A stretch of 64,000 nt of DNA from JAJVID01 sp963743425 (lineage in GTDB: Bacteria > Acidobacteriota > Blastocatellia > RBC074). Below the pieces are notes generated by a model. It did no database searches. It had not been told where the DNA came from and saw only the letters and a list, made by a program, of their open reading frames with translations. Shown here in pieces: positions 43,472 to 52,056 of the stretch (the stretch's first letter is position 1; the number at the start of each line of letters is the position of its first letter). The DNA is taken from assembly GCA_963743425.1 (NCBI GenBank), contig CAVUPU010000004.1, positions 620,001 to 684,000 on the forward strand, read 5' to 3'. The translations under genes were made by a program, and so were the position numbers.

Positions 43472-45486
43472 TCCGAAGTTCGCCGAGAAGGTTCAGCGTC
43501 TGATCCGGCCCGAGGCGCTGAAGCAAAAGAAACCGTGGATGTGGTCGCCCGGGATAGGCGCGGATGTCTGGGAGATTTTCTGCGCCTGCATCACGGGAGA
43601 CCTGGAGGCCGTCAAGCGGCTGCTCGATAAAGATCCGTCGCTCGTGCGCTCACACTACGAATACCGTACGCCGCTGTCCTTCGCCGTCCGTGAGAACCAT
43701 GTCGAAGTCGCAGCATTCCTCCTCGACCACGGCGCCGATCCTCTTGCTCTAGGGGACGTCCTCCAAGTCGCCCGCGACCGCGAGTATGTCGAGATGGAGA
43801 GGCTGCTGGAGAGCAAGTTTGCCAGCCTGCACGGCGCCTCTTCGAAGGGAGAAGCGGTCGCGGCGGCGATTCGCGAACGCGACCCGGAGAAGGTTCGACA
43901 ACTTCTCGACGAAGCGCCCGAGCTCCTGCACGCCGGAGATGGAAGATCCAACCAGCCGATTCATTGGGCAGTGATGACGCGACAGATCGACATCATCGAC
44001 GATTTGCTGGCGCGCGGCGCGGACATCAACGCGCAGCGCCAGGATGGCGCGCGTCCGATTCATCTCACCAATGGCGATTACCACTATCGCGGCTGGCGTG
44101 ACGTGCCCGAAGACGTCGTGGCCAAGCCTGATGACGTGTACAAACATCTCGTTGCGCGCGGCGCATCCGTAGATATCGGGATGGCCGCGGTCAATGGCGA
44201 TCTGGAGCGTGTCCGAGAGCTGCTCGATCAGGATCCACGTCTGGCGAATCGCGTCTCGGACTACGGCTCATATTACCTGGGCTGCGGCGCGCCGCTCAAA
44301 AACGCCGCCGCTGGTGGACACATCGAGATTGTCAAGCTACTCCTCGATCACGGCGCCGATCCGAATCTCCCTGAAGAAGGCATCGCGCCGAACGGCCATG
44401 CGCTCTATTCGGCCGTGTACAACGGACACTATGAGATCGCGAAGCTCTTGCTGGAGCATGGCGCTTACCCGAATCCGGAGGTCGAAAGTTCCGCCGACGC
44501 TGTGTTTATAGCCATCATGAACGGCGACCTGCGGATGATCGATCTGCTCGCCTCGTACGGCGCCGTCTGGAACATCCCGGTGACAAAGGGTCGCGCTTTC
44601 ACCTATGAGGACATGGCGGCGCGTCTGCCTGCGCGCTCGGCGCCGGTCCTCGCGCACTACGGCGACGTCCAAACAGCGGCGGCGCTGTTCGAGACCAACC
44701 CGGCGCTGGCCGACGATCCCGAAGCCCTGAAGAACGCCGCTGGAAACGGCCACGAGGAATTCGTCCGCTTGATGCTGCGCTACCAGCCGGAACTGGCCAA
44801 ACGCGTCACGGTCTCCAGACCCCGCAAAATGGCCAAGCTTCTGTTCGAGCACGGCATGGATCCGAACCGCCCCAACTGGCTGCGCATCACGCCGTTGCAC
44901 CAGTTCGCCGAGCACGGCGACGTCGAGAGCGCCGCATTGTTCATCGATCACGGCGCCGATCTCGACTGCGCGCGATGAGGAGTTCTGTTCGACGCCGCTG
45001 GCGTGGGCGGCCAGACTTCGGCCAGACCCGCATGGTCGAGTTCCTCCTGCGACGCGGCGCGAAGCCGAACTTGCTCGATGATCCGCCCTGGGCCACGCCG
45101 CTCGCGTGGGCGACTCGGCGTGGACATGACGAGATTGTGCGATTGCTGACGGAGTACGAGAAAACTGGCGCGCTGCCTGCTCACAGCCTGGAGACACTAC
45201 GAGACACTGGCGAACGACATCGTCGAAGCCTACTGGTCAGGCCAGGACGACTGCCTTTCTGCGCGTTATCGATCTCTTCCAGATCAAGCGCCCGCTGACC
45301 TGGGACCTCCCCCCGCTGCCCGAACGCATAGCGCGGTTCCGCCGTTATGTGCGGGAGCGTTTAGGCAAGCGGTCGGACTCAGAGAATGAAAGCGACACCC
45401 TTGCGCTTGCCGACGCGCAACTCTTGGTGGCCCGCTCGTATGGCTTCGAGAGTTGGGACAAGTTGGTGAAATTCATCGGGGAATAG
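43425..45486 (+). CDS. Ankyrin-repeat region of the sigma/ankyrin fusion, disrupted by several frameshifts
   Basis: Intact frame to 44978 encodes about 11 ankyrin repeats (for example HVEVAAFLLDHGADPLALG, HIEIVKLLLDHGADPNLPE, HYEIAKLLLEHGAYPNPE). The stop at 44978 is not the real end. Allowing one-base skips within 44967-44973 and at about 45016, 45197 and 45264 restores DEEFCSTPLAWAAR, GQTRMVEFLLRRGAKPN, YETLANDIVEAYWSG, and finally VIDLFQIKRPLTWDLPP...ADAQLLVARSYGFESWDKLVKFI, to a TAG at 45484-45486. All four are extra bases. The tail module matches those at 39189 and 47634. The number of indels suggests either a poor-quality patch or a decaying gene. Confidence 0.75.
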
Positions 45487-45603
45487 AGCCCACTCTCGGG
45501 TTTTTATTGAGGCCGAGCGTATTTCGCTCAATGCAGACCACACCTCGTTTAGAGGTTATTGCAAACAAAGGAGAGAATGTCATGAAACTGAGAAGTCTGT
45601 ACG

Positions 45604-45777
45604 GATAAGGCGACGCTGGCGCAAAAGCTCAAACAGGCGACCGATGCTTGTACCGCGGCGTACGCCGGCGCGAGCCAAGCCGGACCGTTGTTCGTAAACA
45701 TCGGGCACGCCAACCTGCACTACGGCAACATTATCACGTACATGCGCATGCTCGGACTGACACCCCCATCGAGTTAA
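45604..45777 (+). pseudogene. Remnant of a DinB-superfamily protein
   Basis: A frame without start codon reads DKATLAQKLKQATDACTAAY..., then FVNIGHANLHYGNIITYMRMLGLTPPSS-stop, which matches the C-terminal half of DinB/YfiT-type four-helix proteins (HxxxHxGN metal-ligand region). Just upstream, ATG 45582 preceded by AAAGGAGAG begins MKLRSLYG and stops at once. The first two helices are missing, so an internal deletion has occurred. Nothing else is recognised between 45487 and 45917. Confidence 0.6.
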
Positions 45778-45917
45778 CGCGGGTAAATAAGGCCGTTTTG
45801 GCTGAACAGCCCGGCGGTAGTGACGCTTCGGCAAGGTGAACAGAAGTGTGACGCGAACAACTACTACTGTGAGCGAGCAAGTGTGGCCTGACGCATTAAG
45901 AATTCGGTTGGAGCGGC

Positions 45918-47366
45918 TTACTTGATTTTCGTTGCTCTCGCTATTTCCCGCCCTGCTGTCTGAAGCGCCAGATGTGTGACTTGCCCCTTTTCATCTTTGA
46001 CGAAGCTATAGGTTAGAAGACGATTCTCGTTGGTGAAAAAGTTAGCTTCACTCTCCGGCAGCAGCTCTCGTTTTTCAGCGCTCGAACCTTGTTGCATCAT
46101 CAACTTGTCGCCTTCGCGCGTGACCGTCAATACAACAGATGGATTCGGCTGATACTGCCCTACGTAAGCGTCAAAGACTCTTGGGTCAACCCTTGCGATG
46201 GTGCGCACTGGGATTAAACCGGGTATGTAAAGATCTGCGACGCCGAGCGCGATCCCCATCGGGTTGACATTGTCGCCATTCGTCAAGACAACAACGGTCA
46301 GTTTATCGTCCACGAATCGCGCGAGCGCGGCGCGAAAACCCGGAAGCGAACCGCCGTGATGCACCCGCCTGTGACCTCCTATTGTATCCAGCTCCCAACC
46401 GAAGCCGTAGGGATGGGGTGCGCCGTTGTTAAGTTTGACCGGCGACCACATCTGGTCGCGGACAGACTGCTTGAGAATTCTGTCGGTGTAGAGCGCCGCA
46501 TCCCACTTCGCCAGATCAAGAACGCTGGAGAGAAATGCCCCGCTTGGGCGCAAGGCAAAGTAGACATCGGCGTTTTGCAGCTTGCCATCTCTCCAGGCAT
46601 ATCCGTTGGCGCGGTTCGGAACAATCTCCGTAATAGTAGTGGTGCGTGTGGCGTTCATTTCGAGCGGCAGAAACAGACGCTCGTTCAGGAACTCGGCCCA
46701 CGGCTTGCCGGTAACTTTGCGAATGATCTCGGCCAGCGTAAAGTAGCCGACATTGCAATACTCATACTTCTCGCCCGGCGCGAAGCGTAGCGGCAACGGG
46801 TAGGCGGTCTTGATTACGTCAGCGTCATTTTGGATTTTTAGCGGGTCGAAGCCAGGCGCCTCGCGGACGATCCCCGATGTGTGGGTCAGGAGATGACGGA
46901 CGGTAATCTCTTTCCAGGTGTCGGGCGTGCCCTCAAGAAACTTGCTGATTTTGTCGTCGAGGCTGACCCTGCCCTCCTGGATCAGAAGCATAATTCCAGA
47001 AGCAATAAACTGCTTGCTGACCGAGCCAATTTTGTAGACGGTCTCGGGCCTGGCAGGAACATTAAGCTCAACATTCGCCAAGCCGTAGCCTTCCACCTTG
47101 ATGATCTTCCCGTCCTTAATGACGGCAAGAGAAAGGCCGGGAACACGCTGCTTCTGCATCTCGGCTTTAACGTAGTCATCTACTTTGTCCGCCCTCGCCG
47201 CGACAGTTGCGGTGAGCAATAGAACAAGCGCGAAAAGTGGGGTACGTTTGATGAGTCGTCCTCGCCTGTAATGAGGGGGCCAAACCGGGCAGGCGCCGTT
47301 GACCCGGAAATCCCCAGCCGACTTAGTCCGTTGCTTTGAGCTCAACAATTGTTCTTCTCGTTTCAT
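45918..47366 (-). CDS. Serine hydrolase of the class C beta-lactamase family
   Basis: The protein has the catalytic tetrad region SVSK (residues 115-118 counted from 47366), the YxN element as YCN (203-205) and HHGG in place of KTG near the end of the domain, as in esterase/DD-peptidase-type members. A C-terminal extension of about 110 residues (VFDAYVGQYQPNPS...) is the DUF3471-like beta domain. A hydrophobic signal segment begins only at residue 42 (TPLFALVLLLTATVAARA), so the true start may be a non-ATG codon downstream of 47366. It is exported and probably acts on peptidoglycan peptides or esters. Confidence 0.88.
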   Translation of the reverse strand: MKREEQLLSSKQRTKSAGDFRVNGACPVWPPHYRRGRLIKRTPLFALVLLLTATVAARADKVDDYVKAEMQKQRVPGLSLAVIKDGKIIKVEGYGLANVELNVPARPETVYKIGSVSKQFIASGIMLLIQEGRVSLDDKISKFLEGTPDTWKEITVRHLLTHTSGIVREAPGFDPLKIQNDADVIKTAYPLPLRFAPGEKYEYCNVGYFTLAEIIRKVTGKPWAEFLNERLFLPLEMNATRTTTITEIVPNRANGYAWRDGKLQNADVYFALRPSGAFLSSVLDLAKWDAALYTDRILKQSVRDQMWSPVKLNNGAPHPYGFGWELDTIGGHRRVHHGGSLPGFRAALARFVDDKLTVVVLTNGDNVNPMGIALGVADLYIPGLIPVRTIARVDPRVFDAYVGQYQPNPSVVLTVTREGDKLMMQQGSSAEKRELLPESEANFFTNENRLLTYSFVKDEKGQVTHLALQTAGREIARATKIK

Positions 47367-47519
47367 TGTTCAATCTCCGGTTTGAGGTTAAGGCATGCTT
47401 CAGCGGAAAAACGTAACGACGCTGTCTTCCATTAACAGCCTTTCTGTCTTTATTCTCTAGAGGGCGAAACTTTGTAATCGCTTCACCAACGGTCTATACT
47501 GTGCGGTGAGCGCGAAGGG

Positions 47520-47633
47520 CGCATCCAGTCCGCGGAAAGGGCAGTGCCCACCTTACACAGCACATCGAAGGTTACGAACCTTCTTTCAGCCTGATTCATG
47601 CGGACTCCAGGCATTCAATGAAAGGAGATTCGT
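47520..47633 (+). promoter_or_regulatory. Candidate structured leader, copy B
   Basis: This leader is related to 39080-39188: CGCATCC..GTCCGCGGAAAGGGC near the start, CTTTCAGCC in the middle and AAAGGAGATT at the end. The closing helix pairs AGTCCGC (47527-47533) with GCGGACT (47600-47606). Inside are GGGC/GCCC and a 7-bp hairpin GAAGGTT/AACCTTC. It may be a cis-acting RNA or a duplicated promoter region. Confidence 0.45.
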
Positions 47634-48959
47634 ATGTCTGACGCTCTTCCACTACCGCCTCGTCCCAACCTCGAGCAATACAAGAAGCTCGCAAAAGACT
47701 TCCAACACGCTTGCAAATCGACCGACCCCGGCGCAGTCCGCGACTGGGCCGCGCGATGGGCTGAAACGCTTGCCGGGCTGCAAGGCCTCGAAATCACGCC
47801 CGAAGTCCGAAGGAAGATCGACTTCGAAGCGGAACGGATGGAGCAACGCTGGCGCGAATTCAAAACCACGAATGAACGCGCTGCGAGGTGTCTCCTCGCC
47901 GATGCTCAGTTCTTCATCGCGCGCGGGCACGGTTTCGCGAGCTGGCCGAAGTTTGCCAGACATCTTGAAGAGCTGGCGCGCGCTAATTCGCCGGTCTCGA
48001 CGTTCGAAGCGGCGGCGGACGCGATCGTCAGCGGCGATCTGGCGAGTCTCGAGAAGCTGCTGAGCGAGAATCCTGGGTTGTCGAAGGCGCGTTCGACGCG
48101 TGAACATCGCTCGACCCTGCTCCATTATGTCTCGGCCAACGGCGTCGAGGACTTCCGCCAGAAGACGCCGCAGAACATTGTCGAGATTACGAAGCTGCTG
48201 CTGAAGGCCGGGGCCGATGTAAATGCGGAGTCGGACGCGTATGGCGGACGTTCGACGACGCTCGGACTGACGGCGACGAGTTGGCATCCGGAAAACGCCG
48301 GCGTGCAGCTCCCGCTGATGGAACTGCTGATCGAGCATGGCGCAATCATCGACGGTCCGGATGGAGGCAGCGCGGTCAATGGCTGCCTGCATAATGGGCG
48401 TGGGGAGGCGGCCGAGTTCTTTGCGAGTCGCGGCGCGCGGTTGGACCTGGAAGGAGCCGCCGGAGTCGGGCGCCTGGACGTCGTCAAAAGCTTCTTTAAC
48501 GACGACGGCAGCCTGAAGTTGACTGCGACGCAACAACAATTGAAGGACGGTTTCGCCTGGGCCTGTCAATTCGGCCGTACCAGCGTCGTCGATTTCCTGT
48601 TGCAGAAAAGTATAGATGTGGACCCGAAGCTCAAGCACGACGGACAGACCGGCCTGCATTGGGCCGCCTTCGAGGGACACGCGGATACAGTCAAGCTGTT
48701 GCTTGAACACGGCGCGCCGATTGATGTGAAGGACGAAAGTTACGGCGGGACGCCGCTGGATTGGGCGCTGTACGGCTGGGGCGCCCCGGAGCGCGCCGGA
48801 CGAGCGGACTTCTACGAAGTGGTCGCACTGTTGGCGCAAGCAGGAGCGAAACTCGACCCGGAGTGGTATGAAGATGATGTGGATCGGCGGCGCGCCGCAG
48901 AGAAAATGCGGTCCGACCCGCGCATGCTGGCGGCGCTCCGTGGCGAGATGCCCCGCTAA
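47634..48959 (+). CDS. Ankyrin-repeat protein with N-terminal ADAQ/FASW module
   Basis: The 441-residue protein begins SDALPLPPRPNLEQYKKLAKD and contains LLADAQFFIARGHGFASWPKFARHLEEL, the same module as in the genes at 39189 and 43425. Ankyrin repeats follow (EITKLLLKAGADVNAES, ELLIEHGAIIDGPDGG, LHWAAFEGHADTVKLLLEHGAPIDV). No signal peptide, so it is a cytoplasmic binding scaffold. The start is fixed by AAAGGAGATT-CGT-ATG. Frame is intact. Such proteins are often multi-copy in these genomes, and partners are unknown. Confidence 0.88.
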   Translation: MSDALPLPPRPNLEQYKKLAKDFQHACKSTDPGAVRDWAARWAETLAGLQGLEITPEVRRKIDFEAERMEQRWREFKTTNERAARCLLADAQFFIARGHGFASWPKFARHLEELARANSPVSTFEAAADAIVSGDLASLEKLLSENPGLSKARSTREHRSTLLHYVSANGVEDFRQKTPQNIVEITKLLLKAGADVNAESDAYGGRSTTLGLTATSWHPENAGVQLPLMELLIEHGAIIDGPDGGSAVNGCLHNGRGEAAEFFASRGARLDLEGAAGVGRLDVVKSFFNDDGSLKLTATQQQLKDGFAWACQFGRTSVVDFLLQKSIDVDPKLKHDGQTGLHWAAFEGHADTVKLLLEHGAPIDVKDESYGGTPLDWALYGWGAPERAGRADFYEVVALLAQAGAKLDPEWYEDDVDRRRAAEKMRSDPRMLAALRGEMPR

Positions 48960-49079
48960 GTGATCCGCCGAAATTTTTGTTTGATGAGTTGAACGACTGT
49001 GCTATAAACGAGACGAGACGGTTAGAGGCAGGAATCTGGCGCCAGGTCTTGCCGATGAGCAACGTCAGGAGAGATCAAG

Positions 49080-49758
49080 ATGGCTCACAAAATAAAAGAG
49101 ATGAAATTCATTGCCACGCCTGAGAAGGGAGAAGTTTCTGCCCTGCTGGTCCGACCTGGCGCCGCGAGCTATTTACTCGTCCTTGGCCACGGGGCCAGCA
49201 CAAACATGCGACACGCCACTCTCCAGGCCATCGCGGAGCGGATGGCCGACGTGGGGATCGCAAGCTTCCGCTACAACTTTCCTTACATGGAGCATGGCGC
49301 GGGACGCGACTCCCAGGATGTTTGCACAACGACAGTTCGTTCAGCGGTCGCGGCGGCGCACAAGGCCGCCCCCGACCTTCCTCTCCTGGCAGGCGGCCAC
49401 TCCTTCGGCGGACGCATGACCTCTACGGCAGCCTCAGAATCTCCACTCGATGGCGTACAGCGGTCTGGTCTTCTTCTCCTTCCCGCTGCATCAGCCCGGC
49501 AAGCCGGACACTAAGCGCGCGGACCATCTCAGCGCGGTCACGGTTCCGATGCTCTTCCTAAGTGGCGCGCGCGACGAGATGGCGGACCCGGACCTTCTAC
49601 AAGCTGTCTGCAAAAAGCTCGGCAAACGCGTGACACTCCACCCTCTTGACACTGCCGACCACGGCTTCCGCATCCTAAAACGCTCCCGCAAGAGCGAGGA
49701 GGATGTGTTCGTCGAGATGGCTCGCATAGTCCGGGAATGGGCGTCCAAATTGAAGTGA
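49080..49758 (+). CDS. Alpha/beta-hydrolase (dienelactone-hydrolase/KANL3-like), frameshifted
   Basis: The first frame (49080-49514) gives LVLGHGASTNMRHATLQAIAERM, FRYNFPYMEHG and the nucleophile elbow GGHSFGGRM. The second (from 49450) gives GLVFFSFPLHQPGKPD, PMLFLSGARDEMADPD (acid Asp) and DTADHGFRI (catalytic His). One extra base at about 49458 separates them; skipping it joins LDGV to SGLVFFSF, the expected core strand. The restored protein is about 225 residues with a full Ser-Asp-His triad. Start at 49080 is plausible, with GGAGAGATCAAG upstream. Confidence 0.8.
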
Positions 49759-49785
49759 ATGTCCTTATCGTATACAGGAGGCAAT

Positions 49786-50217
49786 ATGGCTGACATAATC
49801 CATCACTTTCCCATCAAAGCGCCTCTTCAAAAGGTGTTTCAAGCTATCTCAACGCCGGCGGGTCTCGACGCTTGGTGGACAAAGCGCTCGGCGGGAAAAC
49901 CTGTCGAAGGAGCGGAATACGAATTCTGGTTCGGCCCCGAGTACGATTGGCGCGCGATAGTATCCCGATGTGTTCCGGACACCGAGTTTGAATTCAGGAT
50001 TACCGGCGCTCAGGAAGACTGGTTGGAAACGCGCGTGGGCTTTCGTTTAGACGAAAAAGGCGCCGTGACTCATGTGCGGTTTCACCATTCGGGTTGGCCC
50101 GAGGCGAACGAACATTATCACGTCTCGTGCTACTGCTGGGCGATGTACCTCAGACTGCTCAAGCGTTATATCGAGCATGGCGAGATTGTGCCATATGAGG
50201 ATCGTCTGGATGTGTAA
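49786..50217 (+). CDS. SRPBCC/AHSA1-like protein
   Basis: A 143-residue START-like fold protein: IIHHFPIKAPLQKVFQAIST at the start, LDAWWTKRSAGKPVEGAEYEFWFGP, and FHHSGWPEANEHYHVSCYCWAMYLRLLKRYIE at the end, as in the AHSA1/polyketide-cyclase group. It should bind a hydrophobic ligand; members of this group are of unknown role. CAGGAGG upstream fixes the start at 49786, not 49759. It lies 27 bases after the hydrolase and begins a run of small stress or accessory genes (DUF1801, VOC). Confidence 0.88.
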   Translation: MADIIHHFPIKAPLQKVFQAISTPAGLDAWWTKRSAGKPVEGAEYEFWFGPEYDWRAIVSRCVPDTEFEFRITGAQEDWLETRVGFRLDEKGAVTHVRFHHSGWPEANEHYHVSCYCWAMYLRLLKRYIEHGEIVPYEDRLDV

Positions 50218-50276
50218 CAGCTACTTTAGCCCGCTCAAATCGGGCGCCATCTACTTCCGGCCAATTGGAGGACCTT

Positions 50277-50708
50277 ATGGCTGATCTCAAGACAAAACGC
50301 AATGACGCTTCAGTTGACGATTTTCTCAGTGCTATCAAAGACGGACAGGTCCGCCAGGATTGTTGGACGATCGTTGACATCATGCAGAAAGCCACCAACG
50401 CAAAGCCGCAAATGTGGGGTTCGAGCATCGTGGGTTTCGGCAGTTATCACTACAAATACTCCAGCGGTCGCGAGGGCGATTGGATGCTCGCCGCATTTTC
50501 CCCTCGCAAACAGAACATCACGCTCTATATCTGGCCGGGCTTTGAAGGCTACGACGAACTGATGGGCCAGCTCGGCAAACATTCGTGCGGCAAGGCCTGC
50601 ATCTACATCAAGAGGCTCTCGGATGTACATCTGCCAACGCTCAAGAAACTCATCAAGGGCTCCGTCAAGCACATGCTCAAGACCAATCCGCCGGATAAGC
50701 GGCAATAA
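50277..50708 (+). CDS. DUF1801 domain protein
   Basis: The 143-residue protein matches DUF1801 throughout: ASVDDFLSAIKDGQVRQDCWTIVDIMQKAT, PQMWGSSIVGFGSYHYKYSSG, WMLAAFSPRKQNITLYIWPGF and CIYIKRLSDVHLPTLKKLI. The fold resembles frataxin/YdhG; function is unknown. GGAGGACC precedes ATG 50277, preferred over 50265. Two other DUF1801-related fragments occur in the window, fused to a toxin at 58388 and truncated at 62994. Confidence 0.9.
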   Translation: MADLKTKRNDASVDDFLSAIKDGQVRQDCWTIVDIMQKATNAKPQMWGSSIVGFGSYHYKYSSGREGDWMLAAFSPRKQNITLYIWPGFEGYDELMGQLGKHSCGKACIYIKRLSDVHLPTLKKLIKGSVKHMLKTNPPDKRQ

Positions 50709-50721
50709 AGGGAGGCGCCGT

Positions 50722-51138
50722 ATGTCATCTAATCAAACAGGAAAACTGCTCCGCAGCGCTCCATACTTTCCTATCCCCGACGTGGAACGATCAGTGGCGT
50801 TCTACGAGCAAATGCTGGGCTTTCGATGTGAATACTCGGCGGGGACTCCGCTCATGTTCGCCATCTGCAGCCGCGACGGCTTTGCGGTTATGCTGCGCAG
50901 GGTTTCTGCTCCTGAACTAATAGTTCCAAATGAAAAGCAGGGGGGAACGTGGGATGCGTTCTTCTGGGTCGGCGACGCGGAGGCTTTACATTCAGAGTTG
51001 AACGCGAAAGGCGCGGATATCGTATATGGCCCTGTTATCCAGGAAGCATATCAAATGAAGGAATTCGCCGTTCGCGATTGTGACGGCCATGTGCTGGGCT
51101 TCGGGCAGGCGCTGAGTAGCGAAACCAAGCCTAAATGA
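50722..51138 (+). CDS. VOC family protein (bleomycin-resistance-like)
   Basis: A 138-residue VOC protein: LRSAPYFPIPDVERSVAFYEQMLGF at the N-terminus and MKEFAVRDCDGHVLGFGQAL at the C-terminus, with one complete paired-motif domain. GGGAGG lies 8 bases before ATG 50722. It follows the DUF1801 gene by 13 bases and is probably co-transcribed. It may bind or detoxify a small molecule; no specific substrate can be assigned. The next 100 bases to 51241 show no gene. Confidence 0.88.
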   Translation: MSSNQTGKLLRSAPYFPIPDVERSVAFYEQMLGFRCEYSAGTPLMFAICSRDGFAVMLRRVSAPELIVPNEKQGGTWDAFFWVGDAEALHSELNAKGADIVYGPVIQEAYQMKEFAVRDCDGHVLGFGQALSSETKPK

Positions 51139-51241
51139 TGGAGATGCTCTCCCAAATTCATCGCAGCGATTGATGCGCTTGTCGAGCAACAAGAGCGCGC
51201 TGCTTGCGTTTCTCAAGGCTCTTTAGCAGCGTAGGGCAGCA

Positions 51242-51589
51242 TCAGGCAGCGGCATACTCTGTGTAGCGCCTGACTGCGGGCGGCTGAAAGCCGAGCACGA
51301 TGTCGCTTTTGGAAATGCCGGCGCGTTCAAGCTTGTGGGTGACATTCAAGTCGGTGTTATCAACCTGAACCCAGACTTTGCCGTTGATGATTTCGAGATG
51401 GATGATGAATTGATGAATGCGTTGGTTATCCACCCATCCAACTTCGATCAGCGCATAGCTGTCCGCTCGGCGGTCGAAGACAGTTTTATGCGGCGCCTGG
51501 CTATCCTGCGGGATGTAATTGGCGATCTCTGTCAGGGTTCGCTCAATGATCTCGCGGTAACGGTTCAGTTTGTCATCGGCGGAATCCAT
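51242..51589 (-). CDS. xisI: XisI-like fdxN element excision controlling factor
   Basis: A 115-residue protein with the XisI signature: LNRYREIIERTLTEIANYIP, RADSYALIEVGWVDNQRIHQFIIHLEI, KVWVQVDNTDLNVTHKLERAGISKSDIVLGFQPP. XisI is known from heterocystous cyanobacteria as a factor that, with XisH, controls excision of the fdxN element. Here it overlaps xisH by 25 bases and no XisF-type recombinase is nearby. Its role outside cyanobacteria is not known. Confidence 0.92.
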   Translation of the reverse strand: MDSADDKLNRYREIIERTLTEIANYIPQDSQAPHKTVFDRRADSYALIEVGWVDNQRIHQFIIHLEIINGKVWVQVDNTDLNVTHKLERAGISKSDIVLGFQPPAVRRYTEYAAA

Positions 51590-51996
51590 AGCACAATCTC
51601 CTTTGTTTCCGGTTCGAAGACAATGAGTTTGACGCCCTCTTCGTTGAGCAATGAATCTTCATTCGGGTCGTTAAACAGATCGTCATAAATATCACGGCGC
51701 ACGGCCAGATAAAGTTCACGTTCGGGTTCGGTCTTCCGTAGCGCCTTGCGATAGAGAATGAATTGGCCAACCGCGTTGTAAAGGTCTTCCATCTCGGAGG
51801 CGCCGACGAAGCTTTTGACTTCGATCGCTATCTTGCTGGCGCCCTTTTCAGCCAGCAGCACTTTCTCGGCGGCCAGGTCAATCAGCATCTTCTTCCGGCC
51901 ACGCCACTTCAGCCGGTAAGGATCGTGCGTGATTGTCCAGCCGTCCTTTTCCAAGGCTATTTTGACGTGATCGTGATAGATGTCTTTCGCTGCCAT
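51565..51996 (-). CDS. xisH: XisH-like protein, predicted PD-(D/E)xK nuclease fold
   Basis: The 143-residue protein matches XisH: AKDIYHDHVKIALEKDGWTITHDPY, MLIDLAAEKVLLAEKG, KIAIEVKSFVGASEMEDLYNAVGQF. Asp40 and Glu59-x-Lys61 form a PD-(D/E)xK-like core, suggesting nuclease ability. It is translated just before xisI, which overlaps it. The pair recurs in cyanobacteria and some soil bacteria far more often than excisable nif elements, so another function (toxin-antitoxin or defence) is possible; that is inference. Adjacent is a nucleotidyltransferase gene read in the opposite direction, 60 bases away. Confidence 0.92.
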   Translation of the reverse strand: MAAKDIYHDHVKIALEKDGWTITHDPYRLKWRGRKKMLIDLAAEKVLLAEKGASKIAIEVKSFVGASEMEDLYNAVGQFILYRKALRKTEPERELYLAVRRDIYDDLFNDPNEDSLLNEEGVKLIVFEPETKEIVLWIPPMTN

Positions 51997-52056
51997 CGCC
52001 GTGCTCCCTCAAGCAAGTATTTTAAAACAAGCGCTACGCGACGGAAAGGAACCTTT

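Noticed and set aside
51763..52056. N-terminal extension of the nucleotidyltransferase
   Set aside because: It is antisense to xisH; a TTG start with AAAGGA at 52057 gives a normal N-terminus.
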